A stretch of 64,000 nt of DNA from JALZUV01 sp963837025. Lineage in GTDB: Bacteria > Pseudomonadota > Alphaproteobacteria > Rickettsiales > JALZUV01. The notes beneath the pieces were generated by a model. That model worked only from the letters and a program-made list of their open reading frames with translations. It had not been told where the DNA came from and did not search any database. Below, in pieces: positions 17,541 through 26,825 of this stretch. The stretch is taken from the NCBI GenBank assembly GCA_963837025.1, contig CAWILT010000001.1:186001-250000 (forward strand). The letters run 5' to 3'. The position numbers and the translations under genes were made by a program. Position 1 is the stretch's first letter. Every line of letters begins with the position of its first letter.

Positions 17541-18458
17541 TTACGGAGTTTCAACAGATTCGAAGCTAACCGAATAAATATTTTCCGGTGGCGTAAATAG
17601 GGTAAGCCCCAGTTTAACCGCAACTATTAGCACCATAGCTGCCAGTAATCCGCGCAATTTATCAGCAGGTATTTTAGCACCAATACGCGTGCCAATCTGC
17701 GCGCCGGTGGTGGAACCTAAAAGCAAAATAATCGCTAACATTAAATCAACCGTTTGTGTGGTTACCGCATGCAGAAATGTGACATTAATAGTGATAAACA
17801 TAATCTGAAATAACGATGTGCCAATCACTACTGATGTGGGCATGCGAAGTAAATAGATCATCGCGGGAATCATAAAAAATCCGCCGCCAACCCCCATAAT
17901 GGAAACCAAAATGCCTACCGCAAAGCCCAATATAATGGGTAGCCACGCGCTAATAGTAAGCTCCGAACGCGAAAATTCCATTTGCCAAGGCATGCGTTTG
18001 CTTAAAGGGATTTTTTCGCTCTTTGTTTTAACGCGTTTTTTTCCGCGCATGGATAATACGGATTCCACCGCCATAAGCGAGCCTATAGAGCTTAAAAATA
18101 CAATATAAAGCAGCGAGATAACCAAATCTATTTGCCCTAGTGTTTTGAGCCAGCTGAAAATAAAAACGCCAATGGTCGAGCCAACCAAGCCGCCGGCAAG
18201 CAACAATGTGCCCATGCGAAAATCAACATTGCGCCGCGCCCAATGGGCATAAAAGCCTGAAAGCGACGCGGCGACAATTTGGTTGGCCGAACTCGCCACT
18301 GCAATCGCAGGGTTAATACCCATTAGAATAAGAAACGGCGTTGTTAAAAATCCGCCGCCAATGCCAAATAAACCTGATAAAACACCCACCGCACCACCTA
18401 AGCCAAGTAAGGTGAAAAGATTGACTGAAACCTCAGCAATAGGAAGGTAAATTTGCAC
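17541..18458 (-). CDS. TSUP (TauE/SafE) family anion permease
   Basis: An inner-membrane protein with about eight hydrophobic segments arranged as two repeats. Each repeat carries the TSUP glycine motif: LSGLFGIGGGFLTTPFLI near the N-terminus and VSIMGVGGGFFMIPAMI about 170 residues later. Family members export sulfite, sulfoacetate or related organosulfur anions; the substrate here cannot be told. Length 305. Convergent with pepF. Confidence 0.9.
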   Translation of the reverse strand: MQIYLPIAEVSVNLFTLLGLGGAVGVLSGLFGIGGGFLTTPFLILMGINPAIAVASSANQIVAASLSGFYAHWARRNVDFRMGTLLLAGGLVGSTIGVFIFSWLKTLGQIDLVISLLYIVFLSSIGSLMAVESVLSMRGKKRVKTKSEKIPLSKRMPWQMEFSRSELTISAWLPIILGFAVGILVSIMGVGGGFFMIPAMIYLLRMPTSVVIGTSLFQIMFITINVTFLHAVTTQTVDLMLAIILLLGSTTGAQIGTRIGAKIPADKLRGLLAAMVLIVAVKLGLTLFTPPENIYSVSFESVETP

Positions 18459-18481
18459 CGCTTATGCCTAGCAGTTATCGT

Positions 18482-19123
18482 CTATTGTGCAACGGTTAAA
18501 TCGCCGTTCTGCGCTTTAGCATCAGGCGCGCGTAAATAAATAGGCGAGGGCTTGTGATGCAACGTGGGCAAGGGCAAAGTGTTTGCATAAGCTGCTAAAT
18601 CTGCCGCGCTAGGCTTTGTAATTAGACTACGTCTAGGGGTAAAGAATGCCTCCGCATCGCCTACAAGTACAAATTCGCCTTGTGGAGCTTGGGCAGCTTC
18701 AATCGCTTTTGCATCCTCTATCGAGGTAAGCTGCCTTTGATTGGCATTAAACCTTTGCATGTAAAGCTGACCGCGAAACGCGTTGATAGCGCTTACAATC
18801 TCGCCTTCAACTCCTTGCATGGCCGCGCTAGCGGCTAACAGCTCAAGGCTGGTAACGCTATAAATAGGCTTGGGTTGCGCAATGGCCAGGCCGCGCACAA
18901 ACGCCAAGCCTATCCGCACACCTGTAAAACTTCCGGGCCCAGTTGTTACGGCATAGGCGGTAATATCAGCAAACGTAACGCCATCTTGCGCCATTACCTG
19001 CTGTACCATTAACGGTAGCTGCGAGGTTTGCTGATTACGCTCATTAATTTGCACCATCGCACCGCTAGATAGCGCCACGCTGCACGCCCCAAGCGTAGTT
19101 TCAATGCTAAGAATATTAGACAT
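18482..19123 (-). CDS. tsaB: tRNA threonylcarbamoyladenosine biosynthesis protein TsaB
   Basis: TsaB is the non-catalytic partner of TsaD in making t6A37 on ANN-decoding tRNAs. The ASKHA-fold start SIETTLGACSVAL and the block TTGPGSFTGVRIGLAFVRGLA (residues 61-81 region) are diagnostic. At 213 residues it is normal for alphaproteobacteria. It is divergent from phhB. TsaD and TsaE are not in this window. Confidence 0.93.
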   Translation of the reverse strand: MSNILSIETTLGACSVALSSGAMVQINERNQQTSQLPLMVQQVMAQDGVTFADITAYAVTTGPGSFTGVRIGLAFVRGLAIAQPKPIYSVTSLELLAASAAMQGVEGEIVSAINAFRGQLYMQRFNANQRQLTSIEDAKAIEAAQAPQGEFVLVGDAEAFFTPRRSLITKPSAADLAAYANTLPLPTLHHKPSPIYLRAPDAKAQNGDLTVAQ

Positions 19124-19167
19124 AACCTAGCAAAATGGGTATAATCAAAACTTAAGCAAGCATAAAA

Positions 19168-19437
19168 ATGAAAGGGGCAAAAATGAATCTGCCGGATGGA
19201 TGGAAAAAAGGCGATGATGGAAAATCTATCTCGCGTAAATGGAAGTTTGACAATTTTGTGCAATCGCTTGAATTTATCAACGCGTTAGGCGCGCTCGCTG
19301 AAAATGAAAATCACCATCCTGACATTGAATTTGGCTGGGGTTATGCCCACATCACTTTCACCACACATGATAGCGATAGCCTTTCGGATAAAGATATTGC
19401 CATGGCAACTAAAACGAATGCGCTTAATGCAGCATAA
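19168..19437 (+). CDS. phhB: Pterin-4a-carbinolamine dehydratase
   Basis: The enzyme dehydrates the 4a-carbinolamine formed by aromatic amino acid hydroxylases. The signature ENENHHPDIEFGWGYAHI holds the active-site His pair; W13-GWKKG at the N-terminus is usual. The start at 19168 (MKGAKMNLPDG) or the inner ATG at 19183 are both possible. Length 84-89 is close to the family norm. No phenylalanine hydroxylase is visible nearby, so its role here may be regulatory or a moonlighting one. Confidence 0.9.
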   Translation: MKGAKMNLPDGWKKGDDGKSISRKWKFDNFVQSLEFINALGALAENENHHPDIEFGWGYAHITFTTHDSDSLSDKDIAMATKTNALNAA

Positions 19438-20059
19438 TCTTATAGTTTTTGTCGCATTATTTGCGTTAAGCTCGCCATTATTTGCGCAAGTTACAAATCA
19501 AGATAATAGCCAAATCATTGAAACGGATGCGCCCCAATCAGGTGAGGCTGAAAGCTACGCTAACTATTATTTAGATACTAAACGCGATGGGCTAGAGCCT
19601 TTTTGGAAAGCAGCGGTAAAGTTTAAATTGCATGAAAATAACTTCATCGTCAATTATCGCGATATGCATAAAAATAAAGATAGTGCTTTGCTTGAATCGC
19701 TTATCCACCCCACATCAAAATTGTGCGAAAATGAAATGCGCAAACCCTATTTCGATTCGATGCGCGAATTTTATCTTACCGAAAAATTCCCCAATGATTT
19801 TAAAGTAAAATACTTCCCCATCGATGCACAAAAAGGGTGGGAGCTAAAGCAAAACCAAGAATTTCCCGTCGCACCCACACACATTCTATACATCGAATAT
19901 AAAGATGGCGACTATGTTGAAGGCCTGCAACGCTTCATCCGCTATGAGGAGTATCCAGAGCCTACCATGTATGAAGTGCTAAAATGCCCCAGCGAAGCCA
20001 GCATGGCCCAAATGGCCGCCGAAGCCGAAGCCATGCTTAAAGAAATGGGGCAGGAGTAG
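19418..20059 (+). CDS. Hypothetical exported protein, about 213 residues
   Basis: The ATG at 19418 lies inside the end of phhB (20-base overlap); ATG 19427 is the alternative. The first residues (MQHNLIVFVALFALSSPLFA-QV) are a clear Sec signal peptide. The mature part is acidic, with a conserved-looking Cys pair (KLCENEMRKPYFDSM and EVLKCPSEA) that could form a disulfide in the periplasm. I recognise no family. Its stop codon abuts the stop of the convergent gene, forming TAGCTA. Confidence 0.7.
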   Translation: MRLMQHNLIVFVALFALSSPLFAQVTNQDNSQIIETDAPQSGEAESYANYYLDTKRDGLEPFWKAAVKFKLHENNFIVNYRDMHKNKDSALLESLIHPTSKLCENEMRKPYFDSMREFYLTEKFPNDFKVKYFPIDAQKGWELKQNQEFPVAPTHILYIEYKDGDYVEGLQRFIRYEEYPEPTMYEVLKCPSEASMAQMAAEAEAMLKEMGQE

Positions 20060-20827
20060 CTAACGGATTTGCTCTGAATTTATGCCGCCGCCTTGTGCAC
20101 AATAGCGTGCAATAATCTCCGCTTTTTCTTCAGGCGTCGGTACTTTTGAAGCTGGAATTTCGGGCTGCCATTCTGGATCTAAGAATTGTTCAAGTGCTTG
20201 CGATAGATTTTTATTTGGCTGAACTGTGATAACGTTAGAATTAGATTTTTTAATTTGTGCCTTAGCATTATCTAGAGCAGGTAAGTCTCTGTTCCATAAC
20301 TGAACTTCTAAATAACTGCTATTTTTAAATTCCTGCAAATCTTTTGGAATTCCTTCGGTGTTTAACATTTTCGCAACTTCTTCGGCTGTAAATATTTCAC
20401 ACTTAGTACTAGCCGGTGTCCACTCTGATGGCTTCCCAATTTTTTTCGCATAATTATCGAAGCTATCGGCATAGGTGATACTAATATCATCCATTGGTAT
20501 CTGGTCGGCGGGAATATTTATTTGCAGACTTCCATCGGGTGGAGGAGCTAAAAAAGGTTTCTCTTGTAGGGTAAAATACACTGGATTTGGGTTGCTAATA
20601 CTTACGCCTTTGGCATTAGCCTCCCCACGTACCCAATCTTCAACTACTGCGCGATGCTCTAAATATTCTGCAAAGTTTTCAGTAACTTTATTCTTATCTG
20701 CCCCTACACGTATTGCATCCTCGAGTGACTCTAAATCCATAACTGAGCGAAAAGGGTCGCACTGAGCATCTCGCTTTGCACCGCGAACTAACCAATAACC
20801 TGCAAGAGGATGTTTTTCACTACTCAT
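20060..20827 (-). CDS. Hypothetical cytoplasmic protein, 255 residues
   Basis: A hydrophilic protein without signal peptide or membrane segments. It contains a proline-rich stretch (EKPFLAPPPDGSLQINIP) and ends with a C-terminal helix PTPEEKAEIIARYCAQGG. I recognise no family. It is convergent with the exported protein gene and divergent from miaB. Confidence 0.6.
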   Translation of the reverse strand: MSSEKHPLAGYWLVRGAKRDAQCDPFRSVMDLESLEDAIRVGADKNKVTENFAEYLEHRAVVEDWVRGEANAKGVSISNPNPVYFTLQEKPFLAPPPDGSLQINIPADQIPMDDISITYADSFDNYAKKIGKPSEWTPASTKCEIFTAEEVAKMLNTEGIPKDLQEFKNSSYLEVQLWNRDLPALDNAKAQIKKSNSNVITVQPNKNLSQALEQFLDPEWQPEIPASKVPTPEEKAEIIARYCAQGGGINSEQIR

Positions 20828-20884
20828 CTACCAACTATAACAAAAGATTGTTAAAGATTCGTTACATCTGCTATACGCGCGGCT

Positions 20885-22234
20885 ATGAGTAAAAAACTTT
20901 ATATCAAGACCTATGGCTGTCAGATGAATGTGTATGATACCGAGCGCATGGAAGATGTGTTGGCGCCGTTGGGTTATGTAATGCACGATAAACCCGATGA
21001 TGCCGATTTGGTAATTTTAAATACCTGCCATATTCGTGAGAAAGCCGAAGAGAAAGTGTATTCTGATCTTGGGCGCATCAAGAAAAAGCGCAAAGGACAT
21101 CAAAGCATCATCGCCGTGGGTGGTTGTGTGGGGCAGGCGGCAGGCGAGCAAATAATGAAGCGTGCGCCTTATGTGGACATGGTATTCGGCCCGCAAACCT
21201 ACCAAAAATTGCCGCAAATGCTGCGCGATGTGGAGGCCAAAAAAGGCAGTGTAGTAGAACTCGATTTTCCAACCATGCAAAAATTTGACGAATTACCGCA
21301 GCCTGGCAAGCCTAAAGCAGGCGCGGCATTTTTATCGGTTCAAGAGGGGTGTGATAAGTTTTGCACTTTTTGCGTAGTGCCTTATACGCGCGGTGCAGAA
21401 TATTCGCGGCCTGTGGATAAGATTTTAGAAGAAGCGAGAATTCTAGCTTCTATGGGTGTGGTTGAAGTGACGTTACTTGGCCAAAATGTAAATGCCTATC
21501 ATGGTCTTGATAAACATGGCAAAGAGCGCGGGCTTGGCTGGTTAGTGCGCGAGATTGCCAATGGTGTGCCTGAAATTAAACGCATTCGCTACACTACATC
21601 ACACCCGCGCGATATGGAAGATGATTTAATTGCCGCGCATGGCGAATTGCCTCAGATGATGCCCTATTTGCATCTGCCTGTGCAAGCTGGCAACGATCGT
21701 ATTTTGAAAATGATGAATCGTCATCACACTGCAGCCAGCTACATCGAAACGATTGAGAAACTGCGCAATGTGCGACCAGATATTGCGCTTTCGGGTGATT
21801 TTATTGTTGGTTTTCCGACTGAAACAGAAGAAGATTTTAACGACACCATGCGTTTGGTCGAAGCCGTGGGTTATGCGCAAGCCTATAGTTTTAAATATAG
21901 CCCGCGCCCCGGCACACCTGCGGCAGAAAAAGAGCAAGTGCCCGAGCCTGAAAAAGAAAAGCGTTTAGCGTTGCTGCAAGGGTTGCTAAATCGCCAGCAA
22001 TCCGCGTTTAACCGCGCTAGTTTGAGCAAAACCTTTGAAATTTTGTTCGAGCGTGATGGCAAATTTGATGGCCAGTTAATTGGCAAAAGCCCCTATCTGC
22101 AATCGGTTCATGTGGCCGATGCAAAAGTAAAAGGTTACAAATTAGGCGATTTGTGCGAAGTTAGAGTAGTCGATGCGCAACCAAACAGCTTGGCCGCAGA
22201 GATTGTTGCTAACCCCTTACATCTTGCGAGCTAA
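20885..22234 (+). CDS. miaB: tRNA-2-methylthio-N6-dimethylallyladenosine synthase
   Basis: A radical-SAM methylthiotransferase acting on i6A37 of tRNAs. The N-terminal UPF0004 cysteines are in YGCQMN, NTCHIR and GGCVGQ; the radical-SAM cluster is CDKFCTFCVVPYTRG. A TRAM domain (FDGQLIGKSPYLQSVHV) ends the protein at residue 449. First gene of a tight unit miaB-phoH-ybeY-corC-lnt; phoH starts 3 bases after its stop. Confidence 0.97.
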   Translation: MSKKLYIKTYGCQMNVYDTERMEDVLAPLGYVMHDKPDDADLVILNTCHIREKAEEKVYSDLGRIKKKRKGHQSIIAVGGCVGQAAGEQIMKRAPYVDMVFGPQTYQKLPQMLRDVEAKKGSVVELDFPTMQKFDELPQPGKPKAGAAFLSVQEGCDKFCTFCVVPYTRGAEYSRPVDKILEEARILASMGVVEVTLLGQNVNAYHGLDKHGKERGLGWLVREIANGVPEIKRIRYTTSHPRDMEDDLIAAHGELPQMMPYLHLPVQAGNDRILKMMNRHHTAASYIETIEKLRNVRPDIALSGDFIVGFPTETEEDFNDTMRLVEAVGYAQAYSFKYSPRPGTPAAEKEQVPEPEKEKRLALLQGLLNRQQSAFNRASLSKTFEILFERDGKFDGQLIGKSPYLQSVHVADAKVKGYKLGDLCEVRVVDAQPNSLAAEIVANPLHLAS

Positions 22235-22237
22235 TAT

Positions 22238-23281
22238 ATGACAGTAAAAGACCAGCCCACCTCAGATTATTCCGAAACAATGGTGTTTGAAGATAACACC
22301 ATGCTCACGCAATTATTTGGCGAGAACGATGCAAATCTGGTGCAGTTGGAACAGAAGCTGGGCGTGGCCATGGTGTCGCGTGGCAATCTGTTAGCTATCA
22401 CAGGCAATGAATCAAAAGTTGGTATTGCGCGCGAGATTATGAATAATCTTTATGAGCGTTTGGAAAGCGGCAAAGATGTAGATAAAGGTAATGTGCAAGC
22501 GGAAATTCGCATGGCAATTGACCCTACAAATGTAAGAACCGATGGTTCAGTCAAAAAGAAATCGAGCAATAGCAACTTGGCTATTAAAACCCTCAAAAAA
22601 GAGATTCGTGCTTATTCCAATAAACAGGCCGAATATATTGAAGCGCTGTTTGATAATGATTTAACCTTTGCGCTTGGCCCTGCGGGTACGGGCAAAACCT
22701 ATATCGCTGTAGCCATGGCGGTTAAGCAATTTATCAATGGCGAAGTGGATCGCATTATACTTTCGCGTCCGGCGGTTGAAGCAGGTGAAAAACTTGGCTT
22801 TTTACCTGGAGATTTAAAAGATAAAATCGATCCCTATTTACGTCCGCTTTACGATGCGTTATTCGATATGATGCCCGCTGAAAAAGTGATGCGACACATT
22901 GAAAATGGTGAAATTGAGGTGGCACCACTGGCCTTTATGCGTGGCCGCACACTTTCGCACGCTTATATTATTTTAGATGAAGCGCAAAATTCTACAGCAA
23001 CGCAAATGAAAATGTTTCTTACCCGACTCGGTGAAGGTTCGCGCATGGCGGTAACCGGCGATTTAAGCCAAATGGATTTACCGCGCGATGTGAAGTCGGG
23101 ACTTGCAGATGCTACACGCAAATTAAGCTATATTGAAGGTGTTGAAATTGTGCGCTTTGGCGATGGCGATGTGGTGCGTAACGATTTAGCCGCTAAAATT
23201 GTACACGCCTATGAGGAATGGGACAAAGCTAAAAAGATACGCGCGAAAGCAGCTATTATCGCCGCTGAGGATGATGAGTGA
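22238..23281 (+). CDS. phoH: PhoH family ATPase (PhoH/YbeZ)
   Basis: A cytoplasmic ATPase linked to RNA metabolism together with YbeY. Walker A is GPAGTGKTYIAVA at about residue 147, and Walker B ILDEAQNST about 100 residues later. A KH-like region precedes the core. Length 347. Its TGA overlaps the ybeY start by 11 bases, so the two are probably translationally coupled. Confidence 0.95.
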   Translation: MTVKDQPTSDYSETMVFEDNTMLTQLFGENDANLVQLEQKLGVAMVSRGNLLAITGNESKVGIAREIMNNLYERLESGKDVDKGNVQAEIRMAIDPTNVRTDGSVKKKSSNSNLAIKTLKKEIRAYSNKQAEYIEALFDNDLTFALGPAGTGKTYIAVAMAVKQFINGEVDRIILSRPAVEAGEKLGFLPGDLKDKIDPYLRPLYDALFDMMPAEKVMRHIENGEIEVAPLAFMRGRTLSHAYIILDEAQNSTATQMKMFLTRLGEGSRMAVTGDLSQMDLPRDVKSGLADATRKLSYIEGVEIVRFGDGDVVRNDLAAKIVHAYEEWDKAKKIRAKAAIIAAEDDE

Positions 23282-23699
23282 ATTACTAAATATCGTGCAT
23301 GAAGCAGGTGATTGGAAAAATGCCTTACCGAATGTTGAAGACATATCACAGCATGTTTTAAATGAAATAGATGCTGAGCTAAGTCTGGTGTTAGCTAATG
23401 ATGCATTTATTCAAGATTTGAATTTTAGGTTTAGGCAACAAAATAAACCCACAAATGTGTTGTCGTTTCCTTCAGATGAATCCGATTATTTAGGCGATAT
23501 AATTGTAGCGCTTGAAACCTTGCAGCGCGAAGCGAAAGAGCAATCCAAATCCTTACAAGCGCATTTTACTCACATGCTAATACATGGCTATTTGCACTTG
23601 CAAGGGCATGATCACGAAGATGATACGCAAGCCGAAGAAATGGAAAAGTTGGAAATTGAATGGTTAGCAAAGCTATCTATTGCCAATCCTTATAAATAA
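23271..23699 (+). CDS. ybeY: Endoribonuclease YbeY
   Basis: YbeY acts in 16S rRNA 3' maturation and ribosome quality control. The zinc motif HGYLHLQGHDH is complete. Tandem ATGs at 23271 and 23274 overlap the end of phoH; the longer frame back to 23199 is not supported. Length about 142. Confidence 0.93.
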   Translation: MMSELLNIVHEAGDWKNALPNVEDISQHVLNEIDAELSLVLANDAFIQDLNFRFRQQNKPTNVLSFPSDESDYLGDIIVALETLQREAKEQSKSLQAHFTHMLIHGYLHLQGHDHEDDTQAEEMEKLEIEWLAKLSIANPYK

Positions 23700-23738
23700 A
23701 CGTAAATTCATTATACTAATTAACATTGGAGTAAACAC

Positions 23739-24701
23739 GTGCCCGAAGATGGCTCGACAGATCAACTGTCGCATACCGCTGATAATACGAATATTCAACC
23801 GACTATTCCGCCTCAGCATTCATCGCTAACCGATAGCGAAAAGCCCAGTAGTAGTTTCTTAAGTGAACTTTTAATCAAATTTGGATTGAGAGAAAAAGAA
23901 GGCAGTTTGCGTGATGCCTTACAAGAAGTGCTGGACGACCATGCCGAAGAAATGACATCTATGCCGCATGAAGAGCGTCAGATTCTGGCTAACGTTATGG
24001 ATTTAGGCGATATGGAAGTGGAAGATATCATGATTCCACAATCCGACATCAATGCGGTTGAGATCAACACTAATTTAAATGATTTACGTGATTTGGTGCT
24101 AAAATCGGGTCATACGCGTATTCCTGTTTATGAAAACTCACTTGATAGTATTAAAGGCTTCATTCACGTAAAAGATCTGTTACCTTTATTGGGTGTAGGG
24201 GTTGAAGGTTTTCATATTGACCAAATAATGCGCGAAGTTGTTTTTGTGCCTGAGGTGATGAAAGTGCCCGATTTACTCCTAAAAATGCGTTTATCTGGCG
24301 TACATCTAGCGATTGTTGTTGATGAATATGGCGGCACTAATGGCCTTGTAACATTAGAAGATTTATTTGAGCAAATTGTGGGTGATATCCATGATGAGCA
24401 CGATGATCAAGCCGCCAGTCGCGTATTGCGATGGAGCAAAAAAGGAACCATTGTCGTCGATGCAAAAAGTAAAATTAATGATTTAGCTGAAGCTCTAGCC
24501 ATCGATTTTGCGCAAGATGATGGCGACGATGATGATTACGATACACTCGGCGGTTTGATTTTTTACCAATTAGGCCGTGTGCCCGAAAAAGGCGAAATTA
24601 TCAAGCATGGTGAAAATTTGCAAATGGAAGTGTTGGATGTGGATGACCGGCGCGTTATTAAGGTGCGGCTAGCTCGCTTAAAACATCAAGCTGCTGCCTA
24701 A
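23739..24701 (+). CDS. corC: CBS-domain protein of the CorC/TlyC family
   Basis: Two CBS domains bind adenosyl ligands (EDIMIPQSDINAVE and HTRIPVYENSLDSIKGFIHVKD mark the first; FVPEVMKVPDLLLKM the second), and a C-terminal transporter-associated domain follows VIVDEYGGTNGLVTLEDLFE. No membrane DUF21 segment is present, so this is the soluble CorC type associated with Mg/Co transport. The start used is GTG at 23739. An acidic DDGDDDDYD run lies near residue 265. Confidence 0.92.
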   Translation: MPEDGSTDQLSHTADNTNIQPTIPPQHSSLTDSEKPSSSFLSELLIKFGLREKEGSLRDALQEVLDDHAEEMTSMPHEERQILANVMDLGDMEVEDIMIPQSDINAVEINTNLNDLRDLVLKSGHTRIPVYENSLDSIKGFIHVKDLLPLLGVGVEGFHIDQIMREVVFVPEVMKVPDLLLKMRLSGVHLAIVVDEYGGTNGLVTLEDLFEQIVGDIHDEHDDQAASRVLRWSKKGTIVVDAKSKINDLAEALAIDFAQDDGDDDDYDTLGGLIFYQLGRVPEKGEIIKHGENLQMEVLDVDDRRVIKVRLARLKHQAAA

Positions 24702-24706
24702 CCTAA

Positions 24707-26137
24707 ATGCGGCGCAATAAACATTATGGCTTAGCATTAATTTGCGGCATTCTAGCCACCGCCGCGTTGCCGCCTATCTATTTAATATTCCTTTTAATTC
24801 CCGCTTACAGTGGATTATATTTATTGTTGCGCAAAGCCATCACCAAACGCGTAGCGTTTTTCATAGGCTGGTGGTTTGGTTTAGGATATTTCACAACCGG
24901 CCTCTATTGGTTTGCCTATGCATTGTTAGTAGAGCCCGAAAAATTTGCGTGGATGATACCTTTTGCGGTATTGGGTTTACCCTCAATTCTTGCCATTTAC
25001 TATGGACTAGCAACATTAGCTTGGAAGGCTATTTCACAAAGAATTGCACTACCGCCCATAGTATCGATTATCTTATTCAGTGCTATTTGGCTGATTTTTG
25101 AGTGGCTAAGAGGGCATTTATTCACAGGATTTCCTTGGAATCTTGCTGCTTACAGCTGGGGATTATCAAATGCAATGGTGCAATGGGCATCGGTTATAGG
25201 CGCTTATGGCTATAGCGGGTGGACAATAGTACTCTCTACTTTGCCAGCTATTTGGTATATTACTCCAAACGAGCGCCAGCGCGTTGTCGCATTATCGATA
25301 ACGTTGTTAATGCTTTCCATACCATTTACCTATGGTATATGGCGCCTAAACGCTCATCCAACGCAATTTACCAAACAAACTATTCATGTTGTGCAGGGCA
25401 ATATTGCACAACAACATAAATGGGATCCGGAAAAACAATTTGAAACCGTTCAAACGTATGTTGAGCTTACCCAAAACCCTGATTTGCCCGATGATGCTGT
25501 TATTATTTGGCCAGAAACGGCTTATCCATATTTTTTAGAAGCGAACACGCCACCGGTTAATTTTATTGCAAAAGCCTTGCCTGAAAACGGTGTGCTTTTA
25601 ACGGGAGCCATGCATGCTGAATGGAATGCGAATAAAATGGGTATAAAGCATTTTTATAATGGTGTGCATGCGGTTCGCCCTAATGGAACTGTAGAAGCTG
25701 TTTATAACAAGTCGCGCTTAGTGCCTTTTGGTGAATATGTGCCATTTAGAGGATATTTACCCGTTGAGAAAATTACACATGGCATGCAAGATTTTATGGC
25801 AGGTGAAGGCGCAACACGAATGAGTATTAAGGGAGTAGCACCATTTCAGCCGCTTATTTGCTATGAAGTTATCTTCCCCGATTACACACTCGCTTCAAAC
25901 CAAAATTCGGAATGGTTGCTCAATACTACTAATGATGCATGGTTTGGAGTTAGTACAGGGCCCTATCAGCATTTACAAATGGCACGGTTTAGAGCGGTGG
26001 AGCAGGGCGTGCCCATGGTGAGAGCCGCCAATACAGGAATAAGCGCCGTGTTTGATGCTTATGGCCGTGAACTTAAGCGCCTACCTTTAAACAAGCGAGG
26101 TAGCTTTACTTTGAAATTGCCTGTTACGGCAAAATAA
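24707..26137 (+). CDS. lnt: Apolipoprotein N-acyltransferase
   Basis: This inner-membrane enzyme N-acylates the lipoprotein cysteine, the last lipoprotein maturation step. About six N-terminal membrane segments precede a nitrilase-like periplasmic domain. The catalytic triad is visible: Glu in VIIWPETAYPY, Lys in YNKSRLVPFGEYVPF and Cys in PLICYEVIFPDY. FEWLRGHLFTGFPWNLA is the family's signature. Length 476. Several lipoprotein candidates in this window are its likely clients. Confidence 0.95.
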   Translation: MRRNKHYGLALICGILATAALPPIYLIFLLIPAYSGLYLLLRKAITKRVAFFIGWWFGLGYFTTGLYWFAYALLVEPEKFAWMIPFAVLGLPSILAIYYGLATLAWKAISQRIALPPIVSIILFSAIWLIFEWLRGHLFTGFPWNLAAYSWGLSNAMVQWASVIGAYGYSGWTIVLSTLPAIWYITPNERQRVVALSITLLMLSIPFTYGIWRLNAHPTQFTKQTIHVVQGNIAQQHKWDPEKQFETVQTYVELTQNPDLPDDAVIIWPETAYPYFLEANTPPVNFIAKALPENGVLLTGAMHAEWNANKMGIKHFYNGVHAVRPNGTVEAVYNKSRLVPFGEYVPFRGYLPVEKITHGMQDFMAGEGATRMSIKGVAPFQPLICYEVIFPDYTLASNQNSEWLLNTTNDAWFGVSTGPYQHLQMARFRAVEQGVPMVRAANTGISAVFDAYGRELKRLPLNKRGSFTLKLPVTAK

Positions 26138-26141
26138 AAAA

Positions 26142-26825
26142 TTAAAGGCGCTCAAATTCTAAAAAAATAGGTAAGCGGCCAGCATTAGTGGTTTTTTGCT
26201 GATAGCGCGTTTCTGTCCAATCTGTGAAAGGCTTTTGCCAATCATCGCACGTCTTGGCAGTCCATTTAAAATCATCACGGCTTAATAAATGTTCCATTAT
26301 CCACGCTGAATAATCAACATGATCGGTTGCAATAAAAAGTTTGGACCGTGGCTTTAACACATTATGCAAAAGATTAAGCATTACATGGTTAACAATACGC
26401 CTTTTATGATGATTACGTTTAGGCCAAGGATCAGGAAATAGCAGATAGATACCATCTAAAGTAGATTCTGGCATTTGCTGCAAATAGGGTCGCACATCAT
26501 CACAGATAATGCTTAAGTTTGAGCAGGGCTTAGCATCAAGTTTTCGCAATAGTTTCGCAACGCCATTTTGATAAGGCTCAGCACCTATATAATAATTTTG
26601 CGGATGGTGTTGTGCCATGTGAAATAAATGCTCACCTGCACCGAAACCAATTTCAAGCCAATATTTCTTGTTTTGATCAAATTGAGTAGGCGCTGAGAGA
26701 GTAGGCAATAGCTCATCAACTAATTTCTGCTTATAATCAGGCAACAAACGCCCCTTGCGCCGCCCAAAAGATCGTAAAAAATCTTTATCTGATGGTTTAG
26801 GCAGTATTTTGTTGGTCATGTGCAA
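26142..26825 (-). CDS. trmB: tRNA (guanine-N7-)-methyltransferase
   Basis: It forms m7G46 in the variable loop of tRNA with SAM. SAM-binding motif EIGFGAGEHLFHMA; the family motif LLFPDPWPKRNHHKRR is complete; the C-terminal substrate loop includes TDWTETRYQQK. Length 227. The start overlaps the end of metK by 29 bases, so the SAM synthase and this SAM-using enzyme are co-transcribed. Confidence 0.95.
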   Translation of the reverse strand: MHMTNKILPKPSDKDFLRSFGRRKGRLLPDYKQKLVDELLPTLSAPTQFDQNKKYWLEIGFGAGEHLFHMAQHHPQNYYIGAEPYQNGVAKLLRKLDAKPCSNLSIICDDVRPYLQQMPESTLDGIYLLFPDPWPKRNHHKRRIVNHVMLNLLHNVLKPRSKLFIATDHVDYSAWIMEHLLSRDDFKWTAKTCDDWQKPFTDWTETRYQQKTTNAGRLPIFLEFERL

